Below are positions 20,888-34,000 of a stretch of 64,000 nucleotides of DNA, piece by piece. The translations under genes and the position numbers were made by a program. The notes under the pieces are model-generated. The model was not told where the DNA came from and searched no databases. It saw nothing but the letters and a program-made list of their open reading frames with translations. Within the stretch, counting starts at the first letter, position 1, and every line of letters starts with the position of its first letter. Location of the stretch: contig JAMXBD010001242.1 of NCBI GenBank assembly GCA_024138025.1, positions 1 to 64,000 on the forward strand. Direction: 5' to 3'. The stretch comes from Combretum micranthum. Taxonomy: Eukaryota; Streptophyta; Magnoliopsida; Myrtales; Combretaceae.

Positions 20888-23124
20888 TGTGAACCTCAAG
20901 AATATTTATACAAGTAGAAATAAATAGAAATACAAATATAGGAAATAAAAGGTTAATGTATGACTCAACAAAGACCTTAGATTAATCGCAAGTAATAATG
21001 AACATACATATGTCTTCAAATCTTAAAACAAAGTTCTATATATAGTAAAAATATCAAAGTTAAGATTTCGTAGCTAGTATAGAAAACTCAAAGTATGAAA
21101 ATAATTTTGAATGAGATTTCAAGTGTAGTGGAAAATAATAAAATAATAAAACTTATAGTTAGAAAATGATAATTCAGGAATGAACCATTAGAGTTATAAA
21201 TGCACAATAAAACAAAACATATCTATAATTAATAGTCTAGACTCCAAATAAATATTTGGATCACACCATTATTCTAGTTATGGGATACTAAAGCTATTAG
21301 AGACTGAAACGAAAATTAGCTTATTAAGTTTAGAAAACAATAATTAAGTGAGATAAAATACTAAAAAATAATTAATTGTGTAAACTTTAAATACAAAGTT
21401 GAACCTAATAATGACCAAAAGAATTTGTAAAAGCGTTAAATAAATTTTTGGACACGGAACTCTCAAAAAGACTAACATATTTGTATCCGTTGGGCTTAAT
21501 AAATTATCCTAAAATTAGATACTTAATTAATTAAATATTATTATATTAATATTTGCACAAATTCTGTACAAGTTGTTCAAAGCAAACGACTAGAAATTAC
21601 TAGAAATTGGAACAGCCAAATTTTTGAAACAATAGGGTCAAATAAGTAAACAAAAGTCAAGAAAAGAGAGAAATAAACCAATGAAACTCACTCAAAGAAG
21701 ATTCTCATTAAGTGCTCCCTAATTCATGCAACTCAAGTTATGACTTCGGTGGAATTTCTTCTTCTTTTTGGCCGAAATCATGCTGGCTACAACTTCCTTC
21801 TTCATCAATATATATACATAACACTTAATGAACAAAAAACTAAAGCCGTTAACCCATACAAAACAGCAACCAAAAACACTCTAACTCAACTCCATAAAAA
21901 CAAACTCCTAAACACAACCACAAGCATAAGAAGGAGTAACATGGTAAGTAGAAATTCGTTTTAAGTTGGTTATGTGTTAAAACACTAGTTTAAACAATAT
22001 TATTATTAATCCTAGGTTCGTTTCACGCTGTAAGGAAGAATTCAACACCTTCACAACTGCTAAAACAAGGTGAAATTCCTCCAAACCTTAGCTATGTTTA
22101 TTTTAAGTATAGGAATTATGAAAAATCATATGTAGAAAGATTTTTAGATGATGTAGATAGAGATATATCATGTTTAACACTTGCAAAGTATGTATAAATA
22201 CCTAGAAGAAGTTTAAACACAAGTATAATATGTATATGTTATAAGAAAAATAAGTTATGACTAGAAGGAAAAATGAGGTAGACATAAACAGTGTCAACTC
22301 TGACCCTACACTAGCCATGTAAGTGCTCAACACCGGCGGCGTACAAGGATAGATCGGCAATGTTAAGACGATGTACACTAGAAATAGAAGCTACTTAAAT
22401 TTTTTTGACGTAAAATGAACGAATGTCGGCAAGTTGGATTTCAACGTCGGCAACGTTGGATGCCAGCATACGTACAAAATTCCTCTGAATGAAGGTTATT
22501 TCGATTAGAACAGATTATATATATATATATATAATATATAAAGAAGAAGAAGAAAAAAGTAAAGTTTAATATATAAATATAAAAATATTAATATTAGTAT
22601 AATTAAATAATGGTTAAGTGTTAAAACTTTAAATAACTATTACAAATAGAAAACACTTTTAACGAATAAGATTAGATTATGATAATTGTCAGATACTTGT
22701 CTTATATAGATAAATATATAAGAATGAAAATGTAAAATAAGCTAAAATTTTGAATAATGTGATTTCTAAAAATAACAAGATAACAATAGAAAGTCAGATC
22801 AAGAGAAATACGATGAAACTAAATAATAGAATATTAGTTACCATAATAGGTCAACTAAGGAACAATATAAAAGTAATGATAAAATATTGATCTACTGAAT
22901 ACAAACTCTACAACTACTTGATAAAAATATAAATATCAAATAAGATCAAGACAAGCAAAATGAAAATGAAATATTAAAATAATAATTGTTACCATAAGAC
23001 CACTAAAAGATCAATACAATTAATATGAATAAAATCAAATACCAAAATAGGGCACTTAGACACTCATAGTAGTTTAGTTATATAATTTGTGTTTTATTGA
23101 TGAATATTTTATTCATCTAAATAG

Positions 23125-23184
23125 GTGACCTTGATTCTATTGAGGATTTCCCAATAGACTACTACGACTAGCCAACATGAGCAG
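23125..23184 (+). other. Candidate mini-exon in E, 15-codon frame
   Basis: Acceptor TATTCATCTAAATAG ends at 23124; donor GAGCAG|GTGAGTAAC at 23185, a near-consensus splice pair. The frame starting at the split G|GT codon reads GDLDSIEDFPIDYYD and stops at TAG (23169-23171). It matches family A in length, phase and DYYD ending despite belonging to another LTR family. The preceding frame is closed by TAA two codons before the acceptor. Confidence 0.55.
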
Positions 23185-25370
23185 GTGAGTAACTCAGATC
23201 TATTATATTGTTTGTCCTTATAACTAGTGGCATATTTAAAGAAAAGATAATAATATTGTTGCTGTGGAAATTTGTTGAATATGTGTTGTGAGTTGTTTGC
23301 TTGGTTGATAAACCAAGATAATAAAAGTGATAATACAGAATGTCTGATGATTTGAGAAAAGCATGTTATAAGTTATGTGTATAATGCATGCTCACCTAAA
23401 CCTGACTAAAAATTATTAGCTTTATAATTAAGATAGTCACGCATTACATAAACTGCATTATCGCATATTTAAGAAAGGTGACAACCTGTTATGTATTAAT
23501 ATTTTGATTCTCCATTAATACTTGGTTTTTCTAAAGTGTTAGTTCTTCGAGGTTTTCCTTGTTCTGTCGGTTCTATAGGAGCTAAATGGCAATGAAGAAC
23601 ATTATCTGTAGTATCGCTTTGAAAGGATTCATACTTAGAGAGTTTCTAAGGATTGATGCAAGAAATTGTTAATTAAAACAACTTTAAACCCAAGTGATAA
23701 CCCTAAGACGAGAAATCGTTGATTTTCCTATATACTTAGTCTATCCTCGGTAGGTGAGTCGTAAAAGTAATTGTTCTTCAACCCTAAAAAGAGGCCTCAA
23801 ATCTTTTTTCGTGTTTGGATTCCAGATCATCCAAACTTATATCTGTGCATATGCTTGATTGTTGTATTACATATGATTTGTTAATAAACTTACCTGATGT
23901 GTAATATGTTTAATTTTTCATTGAGTCTGTGGTTTCGCTCACACTCCTAAAAATCTTTCAAGTTGACTTTACGACCATAGTTGGTTACTTCTAGGAGCAT
24001 GGCTCCGGTAAGAACTTAGAAGCCAAAAGAATATGGGATCTTTGGGTTATGTTATCTATTTTTATTTCTAGTCATATGATAGTTAGTGCTTGTATTATCA
24101 ATTATGTTTTTGGAGACTTTTAGAATAGAATTATGGTCTATAATACTATTATAATATTCACTACTTGTGACGACAAATATTTACTGATTTATGGCTTATA
24201 TGTATTTATTATTTCTTATCGATACAACTAAAGATCCTGTTGTTTGAAAATATGTCTGTCACGCCCTAAGGGGTACCCTAAACGTGGCAGTCCGCCGTAC
24301 ACAATACTAAAGCCTAGGAATGACTACCTTAGTCATGCAAAGGCTTCCATATTATGTATAAGGCGTACATCACAACCAAGGGGACGCATCGGAGTAGCGC
24401 AATTTACATTGATAATAAATAAGTAGCAAGGCAAAGAGAATACTTAATATAAAACATAAGCATATCACATTTCAATTCTTAAGGGCATATTCTTCTATTA
24501 TCTTCAAATAAATATACGTCCCTAATCATATAGGTTAGCACATATAAAGAACCTTGCAAAATCTCTTCATCGTATGATTCCATATCCTTAATCATCCGTC
24601 CATGACTTCCTTAATGTCATGATCCTCAAATTTAATCCACGAATATACCTGTTTCAACAAAATCTATAGGGGTATAAGCTACAACTAGCTTAGTGAGATA
24701 TTCCCTTTCATTCGCACCACATTTTCAAACAAGTTTATTTATTTAAACACATATATGCTATGCATACAATGCAACAATCACATGCTTACGCGAATATATA
24801 TAGTCATTCGCAAAACCATATATAGAACGGATTTACCTCTCCGTATCAAAGGTTAGGGAATCGGGGTTGAAGGTCCTCGACCTTCTACTGCTAGTCCGCA
24901 GGTCCTCACCCACAGCGCTCGGTTGGCTCGGCTCCGAACCTAGAGTCGCTTTCCCCGAGCGATTTGGATTCTCCAGGAAGGAACATGGCCCGTGGCACCG
25001 CACGATTACAGCCAATCCAACTCTACGCGTAGGAGTAGCAGCCTTCCGAAATAGATGTGACTCGATGGATGCTATGCGTGAACGTTTTATTGTTCTTAGG
25101 TCAAACCTTATTAAGGTTTATTAGGGGCGATCAATCAATTTTGCAACAATAAATAATCATACAAGTAAGTAAACAAAATTATTTAAACAAGTAGATCGAA
25201 GTTGCGATATTCTTAGTTCTCAATTCACGCATAAAATAGAATCATATATATATATATATATGCATAATCCTGAAATCCCCAAATATATTCGTTTTTATCT
25301 TTTCTTAGTATACTAATGCTACTATATTACAAGCACAAGCAAGGTAACGGAATTAGAAGGAATAACTCAC

Positions 25371-25437
25371 TCGTCCATTTCGCTATCTTCTTAGTCGTAG
25401 AAATCCTCAGGTAAGGTATTCTCGTGTCCTTCGTCAC
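25371..25437 (-). other. Candidate mini-exon in A6, 15-codon frame
   Basis: Acceptor TTTCTTTTGTCTAG ends at 25438; donor GACGA|GTGAGTT follows 25371. The frame reads GDEGHENTLPEDFYD with stop TAA (25393-25391). Here Tyr-Tyr is Phe-Tyr and the Asp codons differ from A5, all conservative or synonymous changes. Confidence 0.5.
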
Positions 25438-27357
25438 CTAGACAAAAGAAATACCCGAGATAAGTCTTTCATGAATTTCTATTCTTGGATATTCTAAACT
25501 TTTCTTAAAATCGCGGTAAAATCGTATAAGAAGAAATTCCAACTTAAAATGGCCATAACTTGCTCATTTTAACTCGAAATTTCGCATATGATATAATTTT
25601 TTCTACCTATTCGAAAAGTTATATCCATTTCTAAACTTATCTTGGTCATACAAGGTCATTTGGGTTCCGAAAACGTCAGGTACAGATTTAAAACGAATTT
25701 TCTAAACTTTTGCAAAAATCCATTTTCTAACTCAACTTTATTTTAAAGAAAATCCTTTTGTAATAATATAAATATATATTTGATAAACACTTTTGAATAT
25801 AGGTATGCTCACTGTATATGCAAAAATCCTAATGGTAGTGTCTCAACAATTTATTTCATAAAACAAGTCATTTTAAACTTTAACTTTGAAAATTTCTTTT
25901 CAAGTATTTAAAGAAGCTTATATTTTCCTAGGTTGTTATAAATGAGTATATTCTTATTTTATTTTCTCCATTCCTTTTCCAGAACAAGTAAATTTTCTTT
26001 TTAGTTTTTCATAAATTTCGCTTCTAGTGATAAAAGATCGATTTTTATCAAAAAGTGTATTAGGTTGTTCAAAACCTTTTTATAATTTTGTATTTAGGAT
26101 GGTTTTAGAAAATGAATCTTGTCTTCTTATATTTATTTCTAAAATATAAGCTTTTGCTTTCCAAAACTTGTTCTTTTATTTCTTTTGAAAAGAATCATCT
26201 TTATAAAATCCATTATTATAAATCTTACCTCATTTATATTCCTTTGAAAATTAGTTCCTTCTTTTATAAATTTGAAATCATTATTTTCCTAAGTGGGTTC
26301 ATAACTTGATGAGTTGATTTTTGTCTTAACTTTGAAACTAGTTTGTTCCTTAGTTTAGAAAAAAAATTTAAGTCTTAAACTTTCGATATTAACGATTTAT
26401 TTTTCTAAAACTTAGATTACCATAAAATACGAGGAAAATATTTATTTATGTTTTCTTTGGCAAAACTATCTTTGTTATTTAAGAAAACTTGAGAAAACTT
26501 ATATTATTCTATTTCTAGGTTGTTGATAATAACTTCATGTTTTGTGGTAAATCATATAATTGGAAACTTAGCTTTGAGTTCATTTAGTAAAACAAGATTC
26601 TATTTTTAGACTAGTTGAGACATTAACATTATGCAAATGCAAGTATTATGAGCATATAAAATAATAGGAACATAAGAGAATACTAGAAATAAATAATGAG
26701 CAAGAAAATAAAATATCAAGCATTGGGAACCTTAGCTTCATCAAGGAATCTCGATCAAGTATTGGAGCCTTAGCTTTATCAAGGCGTCCCGGGACTAAGA
26801 ATGGACTAGTCCCGAAAGATTTAAAGAGAATAAATAAAAGATTGGTTTAACTTGATATGGACAAGTCTAAGACTGGAAAGACTAGTCTTAATAATCGCAT
26901 AAAATAAATTGCATAACTTGAATGTAAAGAAATAACAAATGAGCTTATATACTCTAAATAAATATGTATACATAGAATACATAATAATAATAGTAATATA
27001 TCATAACATAATAAAATAGGAAGCTATGTACAAGAAACAAAACATGAACATGTTGTTACTTTTACTACTCATATGAGTTTCAAAACAACACCATAGTCAT
27101 GTTAAGTTACATGACATGGATGAATAATAGATGGAAGAAATATTTACCTAAGTATGTAAGAGGTATGAGATGGTAATGAAATGGGTATTATGTGAGTAGT
27201 ATATGTGGTAGATGTTTATGTATGAAGATGATTTTTGTGAGGAATTGGTTTGAGAGAGTTTTGGTAGAGAGAATTCTTGAAGAGAGAATTTGTGGAGAGA
27301 TTTTGAGAGAGTTTTGGTAGTGAAATGAATTGTGTGAAAGAATGAAGAGGAAGGGGG

Positions 27358-27365
27358 TATTTATA
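27358..27365 (-). promoter_or_regulatory. TATA box of A6
   Basis: TATAAATA in the context TTCTATAAATACCCCC on the minus strand, upstream of a leader rich in CTCTC and CAAAAC words; same position and context as the A1, A2 and A5 boxes. Confidence 0.7.
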
Positions 27366-28760
27366 GAATTTTTGGAGTGAATTTTGGATGTAATAAAATA
27401 AATTGAAAAAGAAAAAAATTGTGGAAGGAAAGAGGCGCCGGTTTTGCTTTGGGGGAGAAATTGTTTTTATTTATTTGTTTGTGTAATAAAGAAGTAATGT
27501 GTAAAGTTGATGTGATTAAAGTTGTGTTGGAAATGAAAAAAGTAAGAAAATAGATATGTAGGTGTAAGAAATAGGTGTAAGAAAAAGTAGAGATAGGTGA
27601 ATAGTAATGAATAGTAGAAAAGTACTATGAATAGTAGACTAGACAATTAAAGTACCGGTAGTAATAAAAATACGCGTAATAATGCGATATCTGTAATTTT
27701 TAGCTACCGAAAAATTCTAAAACTGATATTTTTGGAATCCTTGTATTTTTACGAGTCTATTGGTATAAACGGAATATTTTTAATATTCCGAGCTCCGGGA
27801 CACGCTTTTCGAGAACCGATCCCGTTTGGGTCCGAAGGTCACTCGAAATTCGCGAATCTGATATTTTTATGTTACCTTACGTTATTACGAACTATTCTAG
27901 GCTATTACTTAATTTCGTTTTCTAGGGTTTGAAAACGCGGGATTGCCGGATCTTAAACACTAGGTTCGTTATAGGCTTGTTTGACTTTTAGGGTTCCGTT
28001 TTTGATTTCCGATTTTTACTGAGTTATTCGTAAGATCGTATAATTTTTGAGTTTTGATCGTTTTATATTTCTAGCTCGACGTCTATGGTTTATCTTATTT
28101 TATTCTGATGATTTATTTGTTTTTAGTTCTCGGGATCGTTTAACCGAGTCTAGGTTTATGAGTTGACTCAGTTTGACTTTTGTGAAAATTTGGATTTTGT
28201 GATTCTAAATTTTTCTGAAGGAATTAGGATTTATTATCTCGTTGTTAAGCGGTATTTGGATCTATCGTTTGATTCGTTTTAGGAATTGGGTAGATTATTT
28301 AATCGACGTACGGACGTTGATTATATCGGTAATTGGACTTTATATTTCGTTTCAAGGGTTCTTGTTTTCTCAAGATTGAGAAAACTCGTTTTTGTTCTTA
28401 TTTGGAATTAAGTTTTAACTTGGTTCAATTTTTAGGGTTTCGTTTCCAGTGTTTTGACTTGGTCTAGAATCGGGTGTTTATCTCGAGTCGATTTTCGAAT
28501 TTAAATTTTGATACTTAGACTTCTAGGATTATTTTATAAGAATTATGAAAATTTTCGGGGTTTACAATGTCATTCTCTGAAGGTTAACTGGTAATAATGT
28601 ACAAGTGTGGCTTATGTACTACTACTAAGGTATCCTCAGGGCATGACAGTTTCCATCCTAAACTATAAATAGCCGCCTTGCTTTTGTATCTATTTATATG
28701 TTTTTTTTTTAATGTGTGAGAACTAGACTCATCGAGATATCAATTGTTTTGGCAAATTAC

Positions 28761-28812
28761 TACTCATTTCCTAGGAGGTCACCCATCCTATGTTATGAGC
28801 ACTCTTAACTTT
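28761..28812 (-). other. 5S-rRNA-like module in D1
   Basis: The minus strand reads AAGTTAAGAGTGCTCAT, then TAGGATGGGTGACCTCCT, then AGGAAATGAG. These match the box A and box C segments of plant 5S rRNA (AAGTTAAGCGTGCTTGG and TAGGATGGGTGACCTCCTGGGAA), with the spacer between them shortened. Cassandra-type retrotransposons are known to carry 5S promoter sequence in their LTRs. This LTR is far longer than Cassandra's, so it is a parallel or related case. It is not a 5S gene: only about 50 of 120 nt are present. Confidence 0.7.
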
Positions 28813-29576
28813 TAAAATTTTCATATGTTTCAATTATTATTCCAAAGATATCTCAATGGCTAAGGTTCCATATTTTTTTTAGACTATTTTTGGGATGAAA
28901 ACTTAAGTTTGAAGTTTTGTGATTGAATAATACTAGGATTTTTACCATGTGTTCAAAGTTTCTAGACTTGATAGGCTAAACCAAATTTTTAGCCTATATA
29001 GTATTAAAATATTCTAATTTTCCGGTTATGAAATCAGAATTTTAATTTGAGCTTTAGATTGGTATATTTTGATCAGTTATTAATCTCATCGAGTATATTT
29101 CAACCCTAGCGATTTACCTCTAAATTTTTATTTGCTAACAAATGGACTCTAGAAATTAATCATGTAATATTATACTCAATTTTCTACTATTTAGTCTTTT
29201 TATATATCATTTAATTATCCCTTTGACATGTGAAATATAATATTAGATAGTCAAAATATGGAATACACATGCTAGCATGATATAATTGTACATAAATACA
29301 TACACATGTAAATATATATAATTGAATAAAAAAATTAATGTATGAACCCTAATAGTATAAAAACTTCTATGTTCATGATCATATTAGCATATTTTTAGAG
29401 TGGTTGAAACCTAATCTTGTGTGGTCTAGAATTGAAGATCGCATCTCCGTAATCACAGCACCACTTCCAGAATTAAAATCGGTTGTAGTATATGAAAGAT
29501 ATGAATTTTTGAAGTTTGTGAGAGCCTTTAGTTTTTATGTGTGTGTGTGTGTGTGTCTATCGTGTTGGAAGAGATT

Positions 29577-29578
<2 letters not shown>

Positions 29579-29609
<31 letters not shown>
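29579..29609. repeat. (GA)n microsatellite
   Basis: About 15 uninterrupted AG/GA dinucleotides within the D1 leader, next to a (TG)n run at 29539-29556. Confidence 0.9.
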
Positions 29610-29612
<3 letters not shown>

Positions 29613-30371
29613 GAAAAAAAAGGAAAGGGAGAGGCGTGCAGGTTGGTGGAAGAGAGAGAGAATGGATAAAAAAATTCGTAGAGAAAGAAAGAATGTAGGC
29701 ACAAAGAGAAAAAGAGAAAAGAAAGAAAGAACGAAGGAAAAAGGTGGAGAAAGAGAATTTATAGCATTGAAAAACTTAGAAAACAAGCAGATTTCATTAA
29801 CTTCCCGATAAAGTTCATTTCTCATTTCCAATTAGCACATATAACAAATGCTTATTCATTAATATTTTTTAACGAAAACTTACATACTAACTATATTAAA
29901 TATTTTAAACACCATCGCATACTTAAATTTTTTAATTTAAGACTTTTATTTTTTAGCTTTAATATATGTTATCATAAATTATAATTTATTCATTAAGGGC
30001 TGAAGTAATTAATATGTTGATATTTTATGATCTAATTAATAATTAAATTGTCCTTAATTTGACTTTATTTATATTTTATTATTATAAATTTATAAGATTT
30101 ATCCTTTGTTCATACCTTTCGAATTATTTTTAAGACCTTAATTCATTATCATATTTATTGTTCTTAGTCTTTAGTTTATATATTAACCATATTATTATTG
30201 TTATATCTTATTGAAAATGTTTCTTTGATATAGATCTTGTATATATATATATTATTTTTATTAGATCTTTTATTAATTAATTGGTCAGACTTTTTCTAAT
30301 ACTTTTGCGAGACATTACTATTCATTTAGCAATTATCAAAATTAAGTGGATGTATAATTCAGGATGTTTCA

Positions 30372-30390
30372 ACTTCTCTATTTCCTTTCC
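30372..30390 (-). other. Polypurine tract before D1 LTR
   Basis: The minus strand reads GGAAAGGAAATAGAGAAG directly against the LTR start TGAAAC. A polypurine tract abutting the 3' LTR is the plus-strand primer signature of an LTR retrotransposon. It identifies D1 as a 3' LTR and confirms the LTR nature and orientation of the B/D family. Confidence 0.7.
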
Positions 30391-30891
30391 AGTGAGAATA
30401 TAAAATTGAATAATATAACCATTTTATCCTTGGTAAAATTATAGAATTGACAAAACTATATACACAAAGCACGAATTATATATCTATATAACATATTATA
30501 AATTATACATATATATATAGATATAACACATAGTAAATATTGATTATGGTTAGCAAGATTAATGAAATACATGTAACATATATTAATATACAATTGATGT
30601 TTTTGCTATATACCATATATATTTACATGGCCAATACAAACCATATAGTACATAAACCAAAAATTTATAAAAATATATAATATACATATATAATCTATAA
30701 TTATAAATATAATCTATGTGTTAGACAAAGATTATTCAGATAGCATATCGTACAAGTATTAACATTAAAATGTAGACTACGAACAGGACATTTATCAAGT
30801 AGATAAATGATATATAATACATATATATAATTTACAAAAGTATAAATATATATATATAAAGTTTGAATTATATTACATGTATCACACGCAC

Positions 30892-30915
30892 ATATATATA
30901 TATATATATATATAT
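30892..30915. repeat. (AT)n microsatellite
   Basis: Uninterrupted AT alternation of about 24 bases inside the B2-D1 interior; several shorter TA runs flank it. Confidence 0.85.
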
Positions 30916-32960
30916 CACAAACACACATAACAAATATTTAAAAGATAGTATGTCTGTATAAATTATTTATACTTATATAGCATCTAAGGAAAAATACAAA
31001 AACATAAATGTGTTTAGATATGTTTTACAGACAAGTAACCTAAGTCTTGATTTTTGACAAATGTATCTCCTATATTGGTAATTTTGCAAAAAAAAAAAAA
31101 AAAGTAACTTGAATTTTATTTTAAACAAATACATGACTAGTATTTTGGTATTTTTACAAACAACTGACTTGAGTTTTAATTTTTGAAAAATACATGACCT
31201 ATATTTTTTTCCTCACTTTCGTCATGTGGTTTTTTCTCATTAATACATAACAATTATTAAATGTATTTAATCAATCAATAAAAAAGTCGCTTGCTATTTA
31301 CCAATTATTAACACAATTATATAAAACATAGTTTACATATTGCGTGTATCACATATATATATAACTTATTCTATATGTATATATATATCACAAAACATAT
31401 ATAAAAAAAATTCAGATGATATTGTTCATAAATAAATTATTCTCACATATATAATATCTAAGGAAAATTACAAACACATGACATGTGTTTTGATATGTTT
31501 TACAAACAAGTGACGTATATTTTTCACTTTATGTTAAAAGTAGATAAGGGTAATGTGGCTTTTTTTCATTGATACATAACAATTATTAAATGGATTTAAT
31601 CAACCAACAAAAAATAAATAAATAAAGTCACTTGAGACTAATCTATTATTAACACAATATGAAAAAATACAGGCGATGTATTTGTCGAAAATTAAAACTT
31701 TTGCAAAGGTAACATAACACAAGTCATTTATTTGTCAAAACTAAGACTCAGGTGACTTGATTGCCAAAATATCAAAACGCAAATCTTATATGTCACGACT
31801 CCAAATAAGGGGCCTAGTAGGGTTAATCTAAAGCTATCATATCACGTGTGCACCCATAACATGACAGCCGTCTTATATGCCAGAGTGTACAAGACTCTAT
31901 TTATTTATCAATATTTATCATATAAATATATATTATATTACGGGATTTCTATAACTATGAATCCGATTTTCCAATTTCTACCAAGATCGCAGAGAATCGG
32001 TATCCCTTACCAAATAGTGAAAGTGGGTTTCAAACTACAACATACAAATTTCATTTATTATAAAATTTATCTAGTTTATATTCCAAGTTTACCATATCCT
32101 ATATCTCTATCTTCAGTAGAGTTCGTTGAAGAAGCTCTCTTCACACATTCCTAGTCCAATCCCAGCGAGTATTAATCCTGCACAAAAATTGTTGGGGGGT
32201 GAGCGAACCACGGGCTCGGTGAGATAACCTAACCAGACCACACATCAAACAATAGCAAACAAGTATAATTATCAATCATATGTAATGCAACAATCAATCA
32301 TATGCACATTACAAGCTTGGATGATCTAGAATCCAAGGCAGGATGGAGATTTACGCCCTCTCATCGGGGTTGAAGGAACTCGATACTATTGCGCACCTAC
32401 CCAGGGGAAACTAAGTTTACAGAAAAGCCACAATCCTCATTGTCAATATCTCTTTATACTTTGAGTACTCAGTTCCTGTTTTAAGCCTTAGAATCTCCAC
32501 TAAGTGTTAGTCATTTCATAGCGATACCATAGGCGGCGTCATTCATTACCAGTTAGTTCCCATTGAACCGACGGAACAAAGGTAATCTTACGTAGAACTA
32601 ATAGCCACTTGCCCAGAAAAACCAAGCATTACCAGAGAACCGAAATACTAACACGTAGTAGGCTGCCACATCTCTAAATGTAGTTATGCAAATCATGCAA
32701 TGCATGTCCGTTTCATTTATAGTACCAATAGTTGTTATCTCGTTTAAGGCGATCATACGATTTACAGACAATCATCAACATGCTTCATACAACATTTATC
32801 ATACAATAGAATTATCACTTATTTATGATAATTTGCCATCCAATCATACACCACGCATCATGCATTATCCCAATCCCACATGCATAATAATTGAATATAT
32901 ATTATTCTAAATGCAACTATACTACAAGCACAAACAATGTGATAAAGTCAAGTAACTCAC

Positions 32961-33020
32961 CTGTGGTCCTTGCTAAACTGTTGTATAAGCTATCGGTAGT
33001 CCGAGAATTGATCTATTTTC
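32961..33020 (-). other. Candidate mini-exon in B2
   Basis: Acceptor-like TACCTTTCATAG precedes 33020; donor ACCACAG|GTGAGTTAC follows 32961. A short frame reads KIDQFSDYR-stop. B4 (63753-63693) has NINRFSDYQ-stop with the same borders. The exon keeps its position, but the peptide differs from families A, E and C. Confidence 0.4.
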
Positions 33021-34000
33021 CTATGAAAGGTAATAACAGAGATTTATTATTGGACTATTTATGTAAGAGAACTCTTCTTAGAATTAAAGGCGTAGATTCT
33101 AATCGCCGGACATTAGGCTAAACCCGTTACTTTAATTATGTCATCGTTAAATAATTTTAATTGAATTCTTATAGGTGCCTAACTATTCTGTATCGGTATT
33201 TGATTCAGTTTTTTCTAATAAGGTTTTTATTCCCTATAGTAAAGAATATTTTTCTGTTATTTGTTTTCATTTTTCTTTTCTTGATCTTAATTACTATTTA
33301 TATTTTTATTTAAGGGGTTTGTCTTTTTCTTAAATCCTACTGTTTTTAATAGAAGATTTTTATTTATTAATTCTTTGCCCGTCAACCTTATCTGTCTCTC
33401 AAATTGGTATTTTTATTTATTTAAGAGTATATTCTAGTATCTATACCTTTCAAAAATTATTTTAATAAAATTGTATGTATATGGAGTTTAGATATATCAA
33501 ATTTTTATTATACTTCAATTTCATTTTTATTATTGCAAAACAAGCTAAGTTTAATAATATGATATTATTAGTGATATCAGTTTTGAAATGTTAATGTAAA
33601 GACCCAACATGCTCAATTCTCAAATTAAGCACACCAAGTCTCCAACCACGTATAACTCTTGCGAATTATACGTAAGGTTGTCTTAAAAGAAAGTGTTCAT
33701 GTTGAACATTGCTATCCAATTTTAGATCGTGAAATCATTCAATTAGATTCTGGCAACAACTAGATTTAGCAGCGGAAAAATAAACTTTAATTAAAACATT
33801 TCTACATAAAAGCATTTCAAACTTCCACTATTACAAGTGAAAAGGCTTTCACTAAAACAAATTTTTACAAAAGCTTATTTACAAAAACATGGGCACTAAC
33901 AAGCCCTTAAATGAAAATACAAATTTATAAATAAATCCAGTCTTTATAAAACAAAGCAAAGAAGAAACAAAATACAAATATATCTGGGTCCTATTACATT

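Larger units (their letters stand above)
24257..28566 (-). mobile_element. A6: intact family-A solo LTR, 4,310 bp, TSD ATGTC
   Basis: The plus strand reads TGTCACGCCC...GGGGTTTACA, bounded by ATGTC at 24252-24256 and 28567-28571. It is the cleanest member of the longer A subfamily and aligns throughout with A2. TATA box at 27358-27365 (minus), GGCGCCGG block about 27433, donor ACTTAG|GTAAAT at 27148/27147, mini-exon 25437-25371, acceptor GTTGAAACAG near 24652. Inserted in E about 80 bp before E's end. No gag/pol. Confidence 0.93.
20888..28648 (+). mobile_element. E: solo LTR (~3.4 kb) split by A6, TSD GTTTC
   Basis: Starts TGTGAACCTC and ends GGTATCCTCAGGGCATGACA, with perfect TSD GTTTC at 20883-20887 and 28649-28653. 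Without A6 and its TSD copy it is about 3.45 kb. Interior order matches families A and C: TATATATA-type box near 21808, leader, donor ACATG|GTAAGT at 21944, GC-rich patch with CGTCGGCAACGTTGG words (22300-22470), mini-exon 23125-23184, CATGCAT words (about 23384), and a GGTATCC...GGGCATGACA end like family A's terminal block. Diverged enough to be its own family. Confidence 0.85.
28649..30371 (-). mobile_element. D1: partial B/D-family LTR, likely the 3' LTR of the B2-D1 element
   Basis: On the minus strand it starts TGAAACATCCTGAATTATAC at 30371 (D2 starts TGTAACACCCTGAATTATAC at 44498). It aligns with D2 through U3, the TATA box (29763-29756), the CT-rich leader, the block TTGAAGATCG...AACCGATT, and a 5S-rRNA-like module (28812-28761). 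Homology to D2 fades at about 28735 beside an A10 run on the minus strand; 28654-28735 contains an unrelated TATAAATAG. A polypurine tract precedes its start. Plus-strand ORFs across 29404-29811 are only GA-rich leader DNA read backwards. Confidence 0.72.
30372..31790 (-). mobile_element. Non-coding interior of the B2-D1 element
   Basis: A 1.4-kb AT-rich stretch between the 3' end of B2 (31791) and the start of D1 (30371). It has no gag, protease, RT or integrase motif in any frame, so the element is non-autonomous (LARD-like) or internally deleted. It contains a diverged tandem duplication of about 450 bp whose copies share CATAACAATTATTAAATG, the TGTTTTACAAACAAGTGAC word and TA-rich hairpins. 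Related words occur at 60,830-61,320. No convincing primer-binding site is seen next to B2. Confidence 0.6.

Noticed and set aside
28761..28812. A 5S rRNA gene
   Set aside because: Only about 50 nt of the 120-nt gene, with box A and box C brought together and no 5' or 3' stem.
29404..29831. ORFs of 135 and 98 codons, Arg/Glu-rich or Ser/Leu-rich
   Set aside because: Low-complexity GA/CT leader of D1 read on either strand; not conserved as a frame in D2.
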